Part shown: one piece after another, positions 38,576 through 51,391 of the stretch | How the letters are laid out: the number at the start of each line of letters is the position of its first letter | How positions within the stretch are numbered: position 1 is the first letter of the stretch | Assembly: GCA_026874595.1 (NCBI GenBank) | Contig: CM049316.1 | Location: forward strand, 44,843,695-44,907,694 | Source: Sipunculus nudus | Lineage: Eukaryota > Annelida > Sipuncula > Golfingiida > Sipunculidae | Direction of reading: 5' to 3' | Length of the DNA: 64,000 nt | Notes under the pieces: generated by a model | The model's database searches: none | What the model saw: the letters and a program-made list of their open reading frames with translations, nothing else | Told to the model about the DNA's origin: nothing | Program-made: the position numbers and the translations under genes

Positions 38576-39504
38576 TAATTAAAAATTGCAAAGGTATGTG
38601 CTTGAATTTTGATGATATGAGGCTTTTACATAATAATATTTTTTTTCAATATAATAGTCGTATTTGTTGTATGTTTGTTGCCTCGTGCAAGGTGTTTTTG
38701 CATTCTGTTGTATGTCTTGAGCGGTGATGAGAATACAACTTTGTGCTTGTAGGGATAGTCTGTCATCGAAATATGTAACTACGCTTCGCATATCCTTGTG
38801 AGGACCCCCGTCTGTGCACGTTGTTATTCACTGCATATTTTAGTGTGGGGGCAAAAAGAAAATATGGTATGATGCGTGTGTGTATTGTATGCAGTGGGTA
38901 TGTAGAGAAATCCAGACCTCTTGACTTGGTTGATGTAGTACCTGGAATACACTAGACTGAGAATTATGTGCAAGTATAGTACTATATAGTGCTGTGCTTG
39001 TGTTGTGATTCTAGGCGGGGCGGTGGTGGTCTGGTATTACCACTCAGCCTCTATTGTGCAGCTTGAATTAATTTCTTGGTTTTATTTTTATATATTTTTT
39101 TATTTTATTTTTTTCTTTCTATTTCCACTCTATTCGCTAAAATCTATTGAGTATTTATATACGTGGTGGGGGGGGGGGAATTTTCTTTTCTTTCCTCTCT
39201 GGCCCGGTTGTATTACTGGTACCAAGTATTTATATCTTCTTAAATCTTGTCAGTTAGCACTTACATTAGGTCCTAATATTTAATCACATTTGAATATTAG
39301 GATTAAATTCCTGAACATTTTTTACTTAAAAAAATCAAAATTGTCCAAGTCTCAACAAAAAGAATTTATTTAACATTAAAATTATAAGATTCGTCTTGTT
39401 TATTAGTCCTGTGTATTGAAGGGGTAGGTGGGGAGGGGTCTCTGTTGTTACTGTTCGTCGCTGAAAAAATGTGAAATTATAAGATTCATCTTGTTAAGAG
39501 TACA

Positions 39505-40515
39505 GGTCTGTCAACAGAATGGAGGAGAGAGAGAGCGAGAAAAAATACAGGTAGTGCCACCAGTCTGCAGGAACTGATGAAACACTCCATGATCAATATG
39601 CATATAAGGAATCATGGAAATCAATGCATAAGTTATTCATATACTGGAGCTTTTGTATCACATTTTTATTTATTCGGGGGGGGGGGGGGTTAGAGACCCT
39701 TTTCATGGACCTCCCTAGATGTCAAGATACCAGATTCTAGGTCAAGGGGTTACTATTTGTGCCCTCTTACAATATGAGGCTTTATTGGAAGGTCTCAAAA
39801 ATAGAGAAAAAAAATGTGTAAAAATTCGAAAAAATACAGGTCGTGCCACCAGTCTGCAGACTGATGATTTTATCCATTATCAATATGCATGCAAAAAGTC
39901 ATGGCCATCAGTGCATTAGTTATTCAGATACTGGAGCATTTGTATTAACTTTTTAATTAATCTGAAGGGTACTTACGAGCCCCATAGCTCGGAGGATATG
40001 GGTAACAGAGACCTAATTTCAGGTTTCCAAGGAGACTTTTCATGGGTCTCCCTTGATGTCAAGTTAGAAGATTCCAGATCCATGTTACGATTTGTGCCCT
40101 GTCAACAGATGACAGCTTCTTCGAAAGTCTCAAAAATCGAGAAAAAAAAATTCGTAAAAATTGGAAAAAAATACAGGTGGCGCCACAAGTTTGCAGGAAC
40201 TGATGGAACACTCCATGCTCAATGTTCATGCAGAGAATCATGGTGATCAATGCAGTAGTTAATCAGCTACTTGACCTTTTGTATCAATGTTTTATTATTC
40301 TGGGGGTACTTTTTAGACCCATAGCTCAAAGAATAATTTCAGAGAGACCTAATTTCAGGTTTCCTAGGAGATTTTTTATGGATCTCTCAGGATGTCAAGT
40401 TGGTCCAGCGGTTACGATTTGTGTCCTGTTAACGGCCGGACGGACAGACGGACGGACGACGGACGAAGAGTGATCGCTATAGCTCAGATGACTTTCAGTC
40501 AGCTGAGCTAAAAAA
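39505..40515 (+). mobile_element. 3' part of hairpin-ended element family
   Basis: About three 310-bp units, then a GACGGACGG-rich stretch and the 3' hairpin at 40480-40510 (loop TTC), followed by AAAAAA. It lacks the 5' palindrome. Confidence 0.6.
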
Positions 40516-41129
40516 ACGTGCAATGGTAAAAGTTGGTCAAAATTTAAGGTTCCAATTTTTTTAATTTTGCTAATATTTTAAATATTAAAAAGATATTGAT
40601 CTAATTTTGGGTATACAATTTAATTTTGATTAATTAAAGTTATATTACCGGAAAAAAGTCCTTTGTGTTAAAAGAGTTGAAAAATGTTTTGTGTTAAGTG
40701 ATCAAATATCTTTCCTGATTTTTTACAAAATGCATTATGTTTGAGCCCATAACTTTTTTTAAATTATAGAATACAGACGTAATTTCTGGCATGTACATAG
40801 GAACTATATAGAGGAATATTTATAGTAAATATGAGGAAAAACAGATGAGTGGTTTTGATATTAGGCAGTCCTGAAGTGTGAATAGGTTTTTTAATTTAAA
40901 AAATTGAGGTTTTCCTTAATTTCTCAAAGGAACAATGTCGCAAAGACCCTGTTTTCGGCTTGGTAGGAGATCCTGAAGACATCAAACATTATGCCGAATT
41001 TTGGATTCCTAGGTCTTACGGTTTCGAAACGTCCCACATCTACGGACGGACGGATGGACAGACGGACGGACGACGGACAGTGGACCTAGACTATAGCTCA
41101 GATGACTTATAGTCAGCTGAGCTAAAAAT

Positions 41130-44109
41130 TATGACACGTGTGTCTAATCTAATATTGTCATTATAAAAATACTACATAACTATAACGGGAGCTATGGTAC
41201 CAATCTAAATAAGAAAGTATTACGATTAATACCTAAACGGACTTGTGAACACGCGCTTCTGTTAAACCGCTAAGGTTAGTTAGCATTTATTATAATGCGT
41301 TGGTTCTCTGGATGTGGGTTGTTATTCTTGGTAGACTGAGAGTTTATTCTTTCTGTTTTATGTGACGTTCCGATTACCCGATATGCTTTCAGAGTTTAAA
41401 AGAAGCCCATTCCTTTACTGGACATATAAGGTATACATAAAATAAAGTGTTCTCTGCTGGAAATATATAAGTATCTGCTTAGATTTCGTTCTGTAACCTT
41501 GCGAATATGCAGAGTAGAAATGAACTTGTAGCGGGCGCGATCAGGGTAGCGAATTAAAGAAAACATTAATATAGAGTACCGCACTGCCATCATACATCTT
41601 CCTGGGAGCCAGGTATCTTTTATCGTTTGAGCCTCCTGGCCTTTTATACCATGAATTTAGAACAGGTGCGCATGTGATGAGGCCGAAATCATAACGGCCA
41701 AAACAGTCCACTGTTACAAAAGTAAACAGTTCACAACAAAAAAACATCTTACATGGCTTATCAACAAGAACGTCAAAAATCGCAATTGATTTAAAATGAG
41801 CAATAGGTTTCCCCTATTTGATTGCAAGTTTTTCACACGCACAATATCATACCTTCGGCCACGCGAACATAATTCATCTTACTTATAAGGAATGTGCGTG
41901 TAAGGAAAATAATTAAACATTCCAAGTGTTTTAATATGGATGTAGTTAATATTTTGGTCCGTTTGTTCACCCGTCGTCCAGCATTTTAATAGAACACTAC
42001 AAACGGGTTCCTATATCTGGCTGAGAAAATCAGAACTATTAAGACCGCTGAGAACATATTGCCAGGAGGAATATATAAACGTTGGCGGAGACAGCCTCCC
42101 TGTGAAACTGATATTGATTTGTCTAAAAGACTCTGGTTATTAATATGATTTATTTATTAATACAAATTATTCCCTGCACATTCCCACAAACGACCAACTC
42201 CGCCCGGAAGGTATCATGCTTTACCCTTATAGTTGGTTGGGTTATCTCTTAGCAATTTTTTATGAAATTTTATGGAGGATAAGGGTTACACCCAAAGAAA
42301 AATCTCATATTTTGGAGGTAATCTGGGGTACCGTAATATATTATAAATTTCAAGGATTTATGTACCATTGTCACCCGGGGCGATTCCTTTGTCCACGGAG
42401 AGACCGTTCCATTCACAGCTCTTCTCAAGCAACTGGTCAAATGAACCCGTGTGACTGAAGCGTGACACTATAGTTCAGTACATGAAAGGTTGATCAGGGG
42501 GTCTTGGTGGAGCTATTCAGGAAGTCTTACGATTACAACTCATATTTTTTTTTATTGCCTAGGCGCCAACTGCCGAGTCTTCATTAAAATCGTATACACG
42601 CGAGAGGCCTGGTAATTTGAACACCTTGAAAACTGAATTGAAGTAAAGAGAACCGATATAACACGCATTCTGATGAGAAAACCGGACACTCCGCCCTTGG
42701 TGCTGAGACCATCTAATACTTATAAAAGGAATTTGTTCGCAATGTTCTCTAAAACCGCGTTGTGTACAATATTCTACCATACATCATTTTAAAGGTTATT
42801 ATCCCCGCAGTGACATAGGCGATATGAAAATAAATAAATTTTAATATACATATAATTTTTACATATACATATATATTTTTATGTGATTTTACCGTTTTTT
42901 TACCGAGCACAGCCGAACTGCCTTCGGCAATCACCGGAATGCGTGCATCGAGGTCACTTAACCTCTAACATTAAGGACTACTGTTCATATGAATAACGCT
43001 TGCTTTCAGTGAGGGATTTGACCCACGTGCGTGGTCAGTAAAAGAGAAAAACACATGTTTCTCGCTTTATAAAATGGAGAGTTCAACCCAGGAGGATTAA
43101 TGACAAAATCTAACTCAAGGTCCAAATTTTAGGAACAGGGCTGGGGTGGTTTCGGCGGTTTCAGGCCTGAAAATTTGTCTGATACGATGAAAAAATGTTG
43201 CGGTGGCTGAAAATGGGATACGGACCCACTGCATGGAGTCCCGCTGGGTCCGCTTCTGCTACTTACAATGTATGCATATTTCTCTTTCTTTCTTCAGGAA
43301 CAGTTTCCTTGCAACGTACATTTAATTAATCTTTCAAGTGTTCTTCACATTAACCTATTTTTTATACGTCCGACGATAGAAACCAGTCAAATATCAACAA
43401 AACACTGTATGCCTTCGCGTCTCATTCCGGTTCGCAATGTAAACCATTACTGACCAGGTATTCAAGGTAAACATACCGGGATATGATTTTTGCCACGAGC
43501 ACAGCGCCACAAAATAACAGTAAAACATTATTTGTACATATCGTATTCCGAGAGTATCCCACTAAAAATCTATATTTTCTTTTAACTTTTATAATGAAAA
43601 AATGAGCCAACATTCCATATCTCAGTAAATATACCTCCCAAACCGCGGTAAAAACCCGGTATACCGGGTTTATCAGCTAGTAGTTCACTGTTCCGACAGC
43701 AAGTTCATTCGCTCTCTCTCCGATACCGTAACCGAAGTTAAACCGTGGCATTTTGGATCACATTTAGGTGTAAAACTTGACTAAACTTGCCTGACATTCA
43801 GCATAAACGTTAATTCTCAAGTAGGTAAAATTTTCCAAATGGAAATAAATTATATACTTTATATTTCATATATCCAGTTATGTAATTATTGCTTAAATTA
43901 ATTTCATGTTATGTTCCAACTTACATGTGTCTTCTATATATACATATACGGTATGCGTAAAGGCGATAAACGTGGTAAAGCTTGTGAAGTGAGTCTTGCC
44001 GCTGAGCACTTTATTCATGTTAGTAAACATATTTGTGTATACCTATCCCTTCTATTTACGGTTTATTTTGCTTTAAGGCAATTTGCATGATACGTTTATG
44101 CATTATGTA
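41130..44109. other. Intergenic stretch without recognised genes
   Basis: Only one interspersed repeat copy (42205-42430) was recognised. The open frames are short and lack flanking splice sites or family motifs. Confidence 0.45.
42205..42430. repeat. Interspersed repeat of three copies (copy 3)
   Basis: Shares the TATTTTGGAGGTAATCTGG and CCTTTGTCCACGGAGAG blocks with the other two copies. Confidence 0.55.
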
Positions 44110-44620
44110 TTTTGATTAAAGTTAAGTCTGGTGACTGCTGCGAAAAGAGTTACTACAGGCCGACAGCGCTAGTTACTGCCGGCTCAAAACTTTTGAAATA
44201 ACTTTGCTTGAATGTATTGACCTCAATCTGGTAATGTATGATTATCAATTTGGCTTAAAAATGCCCACTCTACTGATATGTATAAGAACCCTGAAAAGTG
44301 TCATTCAGTACTAAAGAGATCACAAAGTGTTCAGTCTTCACTTGTTTTACAGATGCTTCTAGAGCCTTTAATAGATCACTAGATACTATTTTACAGGCTA
44401 ATCACTCGTGGTGTGCCTCTTGTTGTGGTTCGTATTTTATTATATTGGTATCGGAACCGTGAATGTATAAAATGGGGTTACACTTCTTCCAAATTCTTTA
44501 ATATTTCGGATAGGGTAAGACAATCGGGAATATTGTCTACTAAGTATTTGCGTTATATATAGACTCCCCGTTTGCGAAAGTTTGCTTTGTAATGTGGCTG
44601 TTATGACAATGAGGTAAGTA
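44110..44620 (+). pseudogene. Decayed LINE reverse-transcriptase fragment
   Basis: Shifting between plus frames gives consecutive reverse-transcriptase landmarks in the right order: YYRPTALVTAGSKLL (44150s), FTDASRAFNR (44345 onward; the F-x-D-A-S-x-A-F-D catalytic block), TRGVPL...ILLYWYRN, and a degraded RQ-G-LS...YI block. Several frameshifts and stops break it. It is the middle of a non-LTR retrotransposon RT of the kind seen in CR1/jockey-like LINEs. No endonuclease or 3' tail was recognised nearby. Confidence 0.6.
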
Positions 44621-45051
44621 TGAAGCGTTTACTTTACCCTGATTATATTTGTGTCATTTGTCTTTAATATTTACAGTTTATAGGTGTGTTGTAAAAATTA
44701 GGGCCTGTCGAAATTTCTCCTCAAGAATGATCTGAGTATGAATATTAACTTAAAATAAAAGGATGTATATTATTGAAAGCAAATGTCCGAGTCACTAGAA
44801 TGAAATATGGTCCATTCATAAATGACTTACTTGCGTAAATATAAGGGATTTCCTGGCGTGATGAAGTTGCGATATATCTGATTTATATTTTGAAATTTAT
44901 TATAACTTTTTTTCAGGTAAGAAAGTTTTCCATTTTTTTCCCTGCTATTTATAAATATATTCAGCTCTTTTTTTTCCCTTTTTTTGTGGAGGTAACCGCC
45001 TCCATTTTTTTTATGTTTACTTAACTACATATATGTACATCTGCAAAATTC

Positions 45052-45360
45052 CATTCCGGTTTCGGACTACGTGACAGGGCAGTATCACAGGCTTCCTCTC
45101 AATTTATATCCTGGCGTTAACCAGGCCCGGTGACTACTGCACCTACGGTCCTTGGGTGTGTAATCGTCCCCATTGCCCTGAAAGGCGCACGCGTTTGTGA
45201 GTGAAACACGGCCGTTAGGCACGGCTATCCCATTAAGCCTGCAGAGCGCTCAACCTGGGTGCGGACCGACCGTGAAAAATCTCCCCGCCTCGGCTGAGAT
45301 TCGAACTCACGATCTCCCGGCCTTGAATCCTGCGCTCTACCCCTGAGCCACAGAAGCCGG
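45052..45360 (-). mobile_element. tRNA-derived SINE
   Basis: On the minus strand the head reads TGGCTCAGGGGTAGAGCGCA (A box, 45350-45331) and GAGTTCGAATCTC (B box, 45308-45296), near-perfect pol III promoters, followed by about 230 bp of GC-richer body. The acceptor stem does not pair properly, so it is not a functional tRNA gene. Confidence 0.7.
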
Positions 45361-46090
45361 AGGATCTCTATGTTAAAGATGTTTTCCAGAGCCGACTTCT
45401 TGGATTATCTGACTTGACAACTGCACCTTCAACTCGTACAAGTTCAATGTTTCCCGTACAGTGATCATTAATAATGATCATTGTCTTATTCTAGTCTCCA
45501 GGGTTTCTCCTCTTATATGTAAGTTATCAATGTGATGTTAAAATCTGTCTAGAAGCTTTTTCCATACAGCTTCAAGCGTTACCTTGGTCATAAATTGTCA
45601 TTTTCATGTTGCTAGGCGACGTGATGGCCACGTGATAGTTGATTAGCTGAATGCCGCTCCGCTCGGTCTTCTCCCTGTGTTTACTGACTTTAACTAACTT
45701 TCTCGCTTGTTTTCTTGTCACAGTTAAAGACCCCTTAAGTACTTGACTTAACTCTGCAAGTTTATATTTGGAAGTTCAGCACCTAGATAGTGTGTAGCGA
45801 GTTAATTTGTCCCCTCCCCACATTCGCTCTTTTGTTACATAATTCACGTGACCGGAACTATCTATATTTATCTCAATGCGCCTAGTCCATCAGGCTTACA
45901 TTCTTAGATGTTTGTGTGTCTTATAGTCAACGCATTAATATCTCGCTTAATCCTGCAAATACGATGCATATGGTATTCAAACCCCAAAAAGTGTAAATTT
46001 AACTCGTCCTAGTGTTAGTTTTGTTGACATACCAATTGAAAATGGCAATGCTTTTGACTGACCTATAATAATCAGATGACGTGGGCATAT
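45361..46090. other. Intergenic stretch downstream of carboxypeptidase-like gene
   Basis: Nothing supportable seen between the SINE and the carboxypeptidase-like polyadenylation signal. Confidence 0.45.
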
Positions 46091-46094
46091 ACAT

Positions 46095-46100
46095 TTTATT
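46095..46100 (-). terminator. Polyadenylation signal of carboxypeptidase-like gene
   Basis: AATAAA on the minus strand 29 bases after the stop codon, a usual distance for a short 3' UTR. Confidence 0.4.
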
Positions 46101-46128
46101 TTCTTAAGGGAATATTTAATTGGAATTT

Positions 46129-46310
46129 CTAGATGAGTTGAGTTAGCCTGGCTAAACCTTCAAAGAACTCCTTGCCGCTTCTGCGTATGTTGGGAACAGG
46201 ATTGATGACGAAGCCACCCTCTTGTGCTGATGCAGGACGCAGCTCTGCGCCATAAGCGTAGGGAATACCCTGCAGTTTTGCCCAGTCCATCGCAGAGCCT
46301 GACCCATAAC
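46129..46310 (-). CDS. Carboxypeptidase-like last exon
   Basis: Acceptor AAACAG. Encodes GSAMDWAKLQGIPYAYGAELRP and the C-terminal helix to TAG at 46131-46129. Glu385 of AELRP aligns with the catalytic Glu270, which is retained. An AATAAA lies on the minus strand at 46100-46095. Confidence 0.88.
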
Positions 46311-47507
46311 CTGTTTAGATATATTTAATCGTTTAATGAGTTTAAAACAACATTATTATCGTAGTTCAAAGACTGGCCAAGTTTTTTTTAAATGAATTAT
46401 GTATGGTTATGTGTTTCTGTATATATGTGTATGTACAAGCGATGAATTAAATGACAGGAAAAAAAGACCAAAGACCGGAAAAAATTTTGCTGGTACATAT
46501 ATATACATGCATTACTAAGTGGTACTGAGCTGCAATAATTTGGTATCATGTATCATGCATGGCGTTTTAAACTTGGATTATATGCACAATCAACAAAACC
46601 CCTCTCTCCTTTCCCAAGGCGCGGATCCAGGATTTTTGCAGGGGGGGGGGGGGGGGGGGGTCAACGGGAGTAACTGAAAGGGTCTGAATAAAGTCCGCGG
46701 GGACATGATAGGGGTTCTGAGATTCCAATAAAGTAGAAAAAATATGGGTTTCTATTAAATATAGACAAAAGAGTAAAGTGCAAGAATGTGCCTTTTTTGT
46801 ACTATTTCTTCTACAATAAAATGATAAGAAATCAACTTACCTGTCATGGTTTAAACTGGTCTAAAAAATATTGGTGGTTGAGAGCAGATCCCCCCCCCCC
46901 CCCCCCATGGATCCGCGCCAGATTTTCCTGTGCATTCTCTGTCCTGTGACAGCCGCCTGTCTGCGAAATCCAGCAAACCATGCTATTGCACGCTGTGTTT
47001 TAATTATATGATTTAGAGGACGATTGCAGAGTAAGGAGAGTAGAAGATGTAGAAATAGGTAGGTGTCGAAAAGTATAATTATTCATATAACAGGTCAAAC
47101 GTCGTCAGAGAGGTACGTGTTTTATGAATATCTAGTATGAAAACCTTTTTTGTATGCATAACTATAATATTTGATCGAACACCATTTACTAAGTCTTAAA
47201 AGAAGATATCCCTACAAATACTAGTATATAGTAACCTATATGATAAAATATCATACCTAGGAACGTTTTTTCCACGCTCTGTAGCAGACAGTGCCAACAA
47301 CACACGACCTATAACCTCTACAGAAACCCAGAAGTAGATCAAATAGGAAAGGAGTCCCATAATCCCAACCTTAAAAACTAACTTTTCTTTACAGCTGTAA
47401 AGTTAGCTGATAAATGCTCAATGTCGGCTATAAGGAGGGAGAAGGAAAGATCAGAAAATAAAATAGGTAATTTCACAGGGATTCTGGTTTATAATCTGTT
47501 AACCTAC

Positions 47508-47592
47508 CAAGCAGTTCAGACGAGGAGCCGACAATGAAATCCCGACGATGCACCGAGAACATGGACAAAACAGTTTCCTCTGCCACCTGGCG
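47508..47592 (-). CDS. Carboxypeptidase-like exon 10
   Basis: Acceptor TTTCAG, donor GTAGGT. Encodes RQVAEETVLSMFSVHRRDF, the penultimate helix region. The Tyr248-equivalent position falls on the G|GT junction glycine. Confidence 0.75.
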
Positions 47593-47950
47593 CTGAAACA
47601 ATAAATTATCACATACAATTTGTCTTTCTTTTTCTACGCCTGTATATAAACATATATTAGATGTGTAAAATGAATTTTAATGTTAAATAGATAAAACCTT
47701 TGCAATGAGATACAGAGGTAAAAAGGGGCTGTATTTTTACGTCTGTAAAATGTGTTAGAAAAGATAGGAGATCCTGCCACCTATTGGAATATTTATGTAC
47801 TATTGAAAGTATACAGCACTGTTGAGAATGCATTTAGAACTTTTTTAAGGTGATCCAGCAAAATCATAATGTTTTTGTTTCATATCACCGGGTATAGTCT
47901 CTGTGTGCTGTATGGTATACACACATTCATCTCTGACAGTACCGACCCAC

Positions 47951-48153
47951 CGCTTTGGCATCATCTGGAGGTGTTTCTCTGGTGTAACTCCACGGCACCA
48001 GCAACATTTGACTGTATGAACGTACGGACAGGATCAAGACCATATTGTCCAGTTTATCTTACACCAGATCCCGGACCGCCCGGACACACGGCTCTGACCA
48101 TACCGAGTGACCGGGATATATGCCGCTACACTCGTCAAAGCTGATCCCCGTCA
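47951..48153 (-). pseudogene. Carboxypeptidase-like exon 9 with in-frame TAA
   Basis: Acceptor CTGCAG, donor GTGGGT. Encodes DECSGIYPGHSVWSEP through VRDLV, then TAA at 48061-48059, then continues in frame with clear homology to SVRSYSQMLLVPWSY, where Arg311 replaces the third zinc ligand His196. Spacing to the next exon equals that of bovine-type carboxypeptidase A, so no intron is missing. Confidence 0.8.
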
Positions 48154-48954
48154 CTGCAGGTATAAATACATTTTCACTTGTTAACGCTGTTATATGAACT
48201 TCATGGCCAGCACAGGGTTCTTGAGTTGTTTATTAAAAGAGAAAACAATCAGGTGTCATAATCTGCGGCTAATTCTGATTTAAAGCAAATCTCTTATGTT
48301 CCATTGGTCCACTGACGTTGAAAATGCTCAACTATGTTTACTTTGACAAACTAAAGCTAACAAATGGAGAAAGAAACTTGAAATAACTAGGTAATGTTCT
48401 GTCATATTTTCTGTCTCGTTGATGTTACAAATGAACATGTATGATAGGAAGATTACATAGAGTCATTGGATCCCATGCTGAAACCTTAACTGGTACCCTC
48501 CTCATTTTTAGGTAAAATATATTAATGATAAATAAAAACTAATAAATTGCTCATAAAGTTTCTATACCTCATATATCTAAACAAATCATCCTACGATGAT
48601 GGTGAACAGAGGTATACTTGTCTGATCCTATAACAAGCACACATATCAGTTTATTCACCTGCTTAATTATAATGAGGGGGAGCAGAATTTTTAAGTCTCC
48701 TTCGATGTTCATGCCGGAAATATGACTGGTTAGCGTAGGACAAAAATGGTCGTCATTATTTAAGAATGACGGTTGGTTGGGGTTAATTAATCAAACTCAG
48801 AAGATGTTGTGTATTTAATTAACCATGTTTAATTGTCATGTCAAAATTTCAACCTTTATATTAAGCATGCAGGACCATATTGAATTAGTATGTTTTACCC
48901 CCCCCCTCCTGTTATCGACATTAATGTTTTAGTTGTTTGTTTCCAACAGTGATG

Positions 48955-49410
48955 ATGGACCGGGGCCCGGACTGGAATCCACTTTTTCAGGGACTCGGAC
49001 TTGAGGGTCATGGACTCGGACTTAGACTCGGAAATCCGTCTCGAGCCTAGTAAAAAAATCGGTCACGCAAGGACTGACATTCAGATTGGAAATCTGTATG
49101 AAATATGTACAAACTAATGACAGATTATTACTAAAGAAGTTCATATCATATAGTATCATCATTGGGAGTTAATTATACCAAACTTAGTATGTTCATCGGG
49201 AGTTAATTGCAATACAATATTAAAGTAAAAAGCTGGTGTAAACTGACAATGAAAATACACGGTCATCTCATTTCCAATTTAACAGTGCTTTATAAAGTTA
49301 AGAAATTTAGAACCCGGACTCGGACTTGAAGGAGTCGGATTTGACTTAAGTGGCTTGGACTCGGAATTGCACCCGGACTCGGAGAGTGTGGACTCGACAA
49401 ATTCGGTAAG
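48955..49410 (+). repeat. GACTCGGA-rich clusters
   Basis: Two clusters (48955-49040 and 49310-49410) of irregularly spaced GGACTCGGACTT motifs in the same orientation, flanking about 270 bp of ordinary sequence. In intron 8 of the carboxypeptidase-like gene. Confidence 0.6.
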
Positions 49411-49839
49411 GTCCAAGATGTTTCTAAGATTCGGATCTGTTTAATGCCGTGGGCCCATTGCCCCACATATTTTGGCAGGTCAGACCCCAGAATTTCGGGC
49501 AATGGGAACACAAGATTCGAATAATTAGTTCCAACGAAATTCGAACCAGCAAAACTCCGAAGAGTCTGACATTGCAAGACTTTGCCCGAATTTCTGAACT
49601 CCCGATTCAACACACTTTGCTTGTAGGTTGCAAGGTGCATCTAGTCACAGTTGTGGCTCTGTGAGCTGCATCATTGGTCGGTTATAAAAACAGTGCGGAG
49701 TTACAATCAAATCATAACTGCATGACGTTATTCAAATCCCGACAAATTCCTGAGACGTACACTAAACAATATAACATTTTCAACCTCTGTCTGAAAATGT
49801 ATAACAGCTACCGAAAAATAAGGCTACTCTCTTCCGTAC

Positions 49840-49930
49840 TTCCCCAATAAACATCCCAGTTCCTGTTGGGGTCGGCACCGAAACAGGCGGAACCTCTTCC
49901 GGGAGTTCGTGTTTTTCGCCACATCCGGTC
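49840..49930 (-). CDS. Carboxypeptidase-like exon 8, substrate-binding residues
   Basis: Acceptor GCGCAG, donor GTACGG. Encodes DRMWRKTRT and [11 protein letters not shown]. The Arg127, Asn144 and Arg145 equivalents and the first disulfide cysteine are retained. Confidence 0.85.
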
Positions 49931-50447
49931 CTGCGCAAAGCATAAAAGGACAGAAAACCTAAGTGACAATTAACAGATCTTAATTTAACAACAGAAGTGG
50001 CAACATGAAAAGATTATAGTTATATTAAAAAATATCGTTACCCAGCAGGCTGCAAATTCTTGTTGTTAATCGTACAAAAAATTACTTAAATTTTTTACAC
50101 AAATACTTAAGTATTGCATGGTATGTTTCTGTTTTTTTATCTTGTTTTCTTATACCTATGGCCGAATCTTTGTTGCATTTTTAGCAAGAAATCACCAGTT
50201 TGTATAACTGTTGTAAAACTATACCAAATCATAATGAGCATCCCTTAATCTTTCAGACTATGGATATGCAGAAAATTGTTATCGATTAATTGCAAATCCG
50301 CAAAATTAGAATTAGCATCACTTCGTATTATTCGTGCACCGAGTGTTCAGAACATTTTTGAATTACAACGAATTTGCACTTCAGTTTAAAGGACGGTTTT
50401 TGTGTATTAAATGATTTCAAAATAATCTGCAACAGCTCGAAACATAC

Positions 50448-50558
50448 CGAAACGTGCGTGTACTCGTAGCCATCTGCATTCAGGACAGGAACAATATACC
50501 ATTCAAAGTTATCCACCATTCGTCTCGAGTCCGCATTAGTGTCGTATTCGTTAAGCAA
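50448..50558 (-). CDS. Carboxypeptidase-like exon 7
   Basis: A 37-codon, phase 0-0 exon with acceptor AACAG and donor GTATGT. Encodes NFEWYIVPVLNADGYEYTH, highly conserved in M14A peptidases. Confidence 0.88.
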
Positions 50559-50984
50559 CTGTTTCAACAAAACACAATATGAAGAGTAACAATGAAGTTT
50601 CTTATAGTATACATGTGTTACATTAAAATGTAAATTTTAAAAATGTCGCCAATTAAAATAAAAACGGCAAGTGCTTCACGATATCTGTATAGTTCTTCGG
50701 CAAAGCATCTTAGTTTCGGATAGGCTTTTTTTCTAATTAAATTGGCGCTTAAGAAATATTGTCCTGATGGCAGAAAAAGTATTTAGTCAGGAGGCATATC
50801 CGAAAAATGTACCATATGCTAAACTTTTTGATTATAATTTGGAAACAGGTATAATTTACGGTACCTCTTTAAGACATGGGGCGGAAAAGAAAAGAGTTGT
50901 TTCCTCCCAGGCATTTGATTTGTTTGGCAGCCATCTTGTATTTTAAAATGGCCGCCAAATGAAACCCACACTGCGCAGCTGACC

Positions 50985-51320
50985 CCCACATTGCACCGGG
51001 GCTTCTAAATACACCAACGGCGTAGGTATAAATGTAGAGAAGAGGACAATGTAGTCCGTTCAAGTGTGTTGGATAAGAATTTTTTCAAAACAAATTATAC
51101 ATAAACATTGGTGTTTTGAGGTAAGGACTCTACGGAATAAGTAATATTTGTTATCATGCGCATGTGAAATGTAAACGGTGTTTCTTTGAAATGTAACAAA
51201 TTTTGATTTTGAAGTTTTACAGTTGAGACCAGTAGTCGCTGCCGTCACAGAGTGCCCAAACAGAGGTGGTTTGTTTCGAGTAGAAACGACCTCTGGCGGT
51301 GGGGTGTACGAAAACAAATA
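50985..51320 (+). repeat. Interspersed repeat, uninterrupted copy
   Basis: Matches 58455-58670 joined to 61209-61310. Landmarks in order: GGCTTCTA, GGAATAAGTAATATTT, CATGTGAAAT, ACAGTTGAGAC, GACCTCT. It serves as the empty-site reference for the insertion at 58671. Confidence 0.65.
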
Positions 51321-51391
51321 CCGGTATGCCAATATCTCAACTCATAAACATGTTAGAATCATGAGTTTCAAAATAGTCTCAAAATTACGAG

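Larger units (their letters stand above)
37680..41127 (+). mobile_element. Related hairpin-ended element, probably nested
   Basis: The left end GGGACCCATGGGTCACGTCGCTCAACTGA and the right end with hairpin 41094-41124 (loop TAT) define a possible 3.4-kb element. Its interior holds the unidentified block at 38.1-38.6 kb and a 3' fragment of a second family member (39505-40515). The ends may belong to different insertions. Confidence 0.4.

Noticed and set aside
45296-45360. tRNA gene on the minus strand
   Set aside because: A and B boxes are excellent, but the acceptor stem does not pair and a SINE body follows directly.
47869-48144. 91-codon plus-strand frame
   Set aside because: It is antisense to carboxypeptidase exon 9, whose minus-strand homology is unambiguous.
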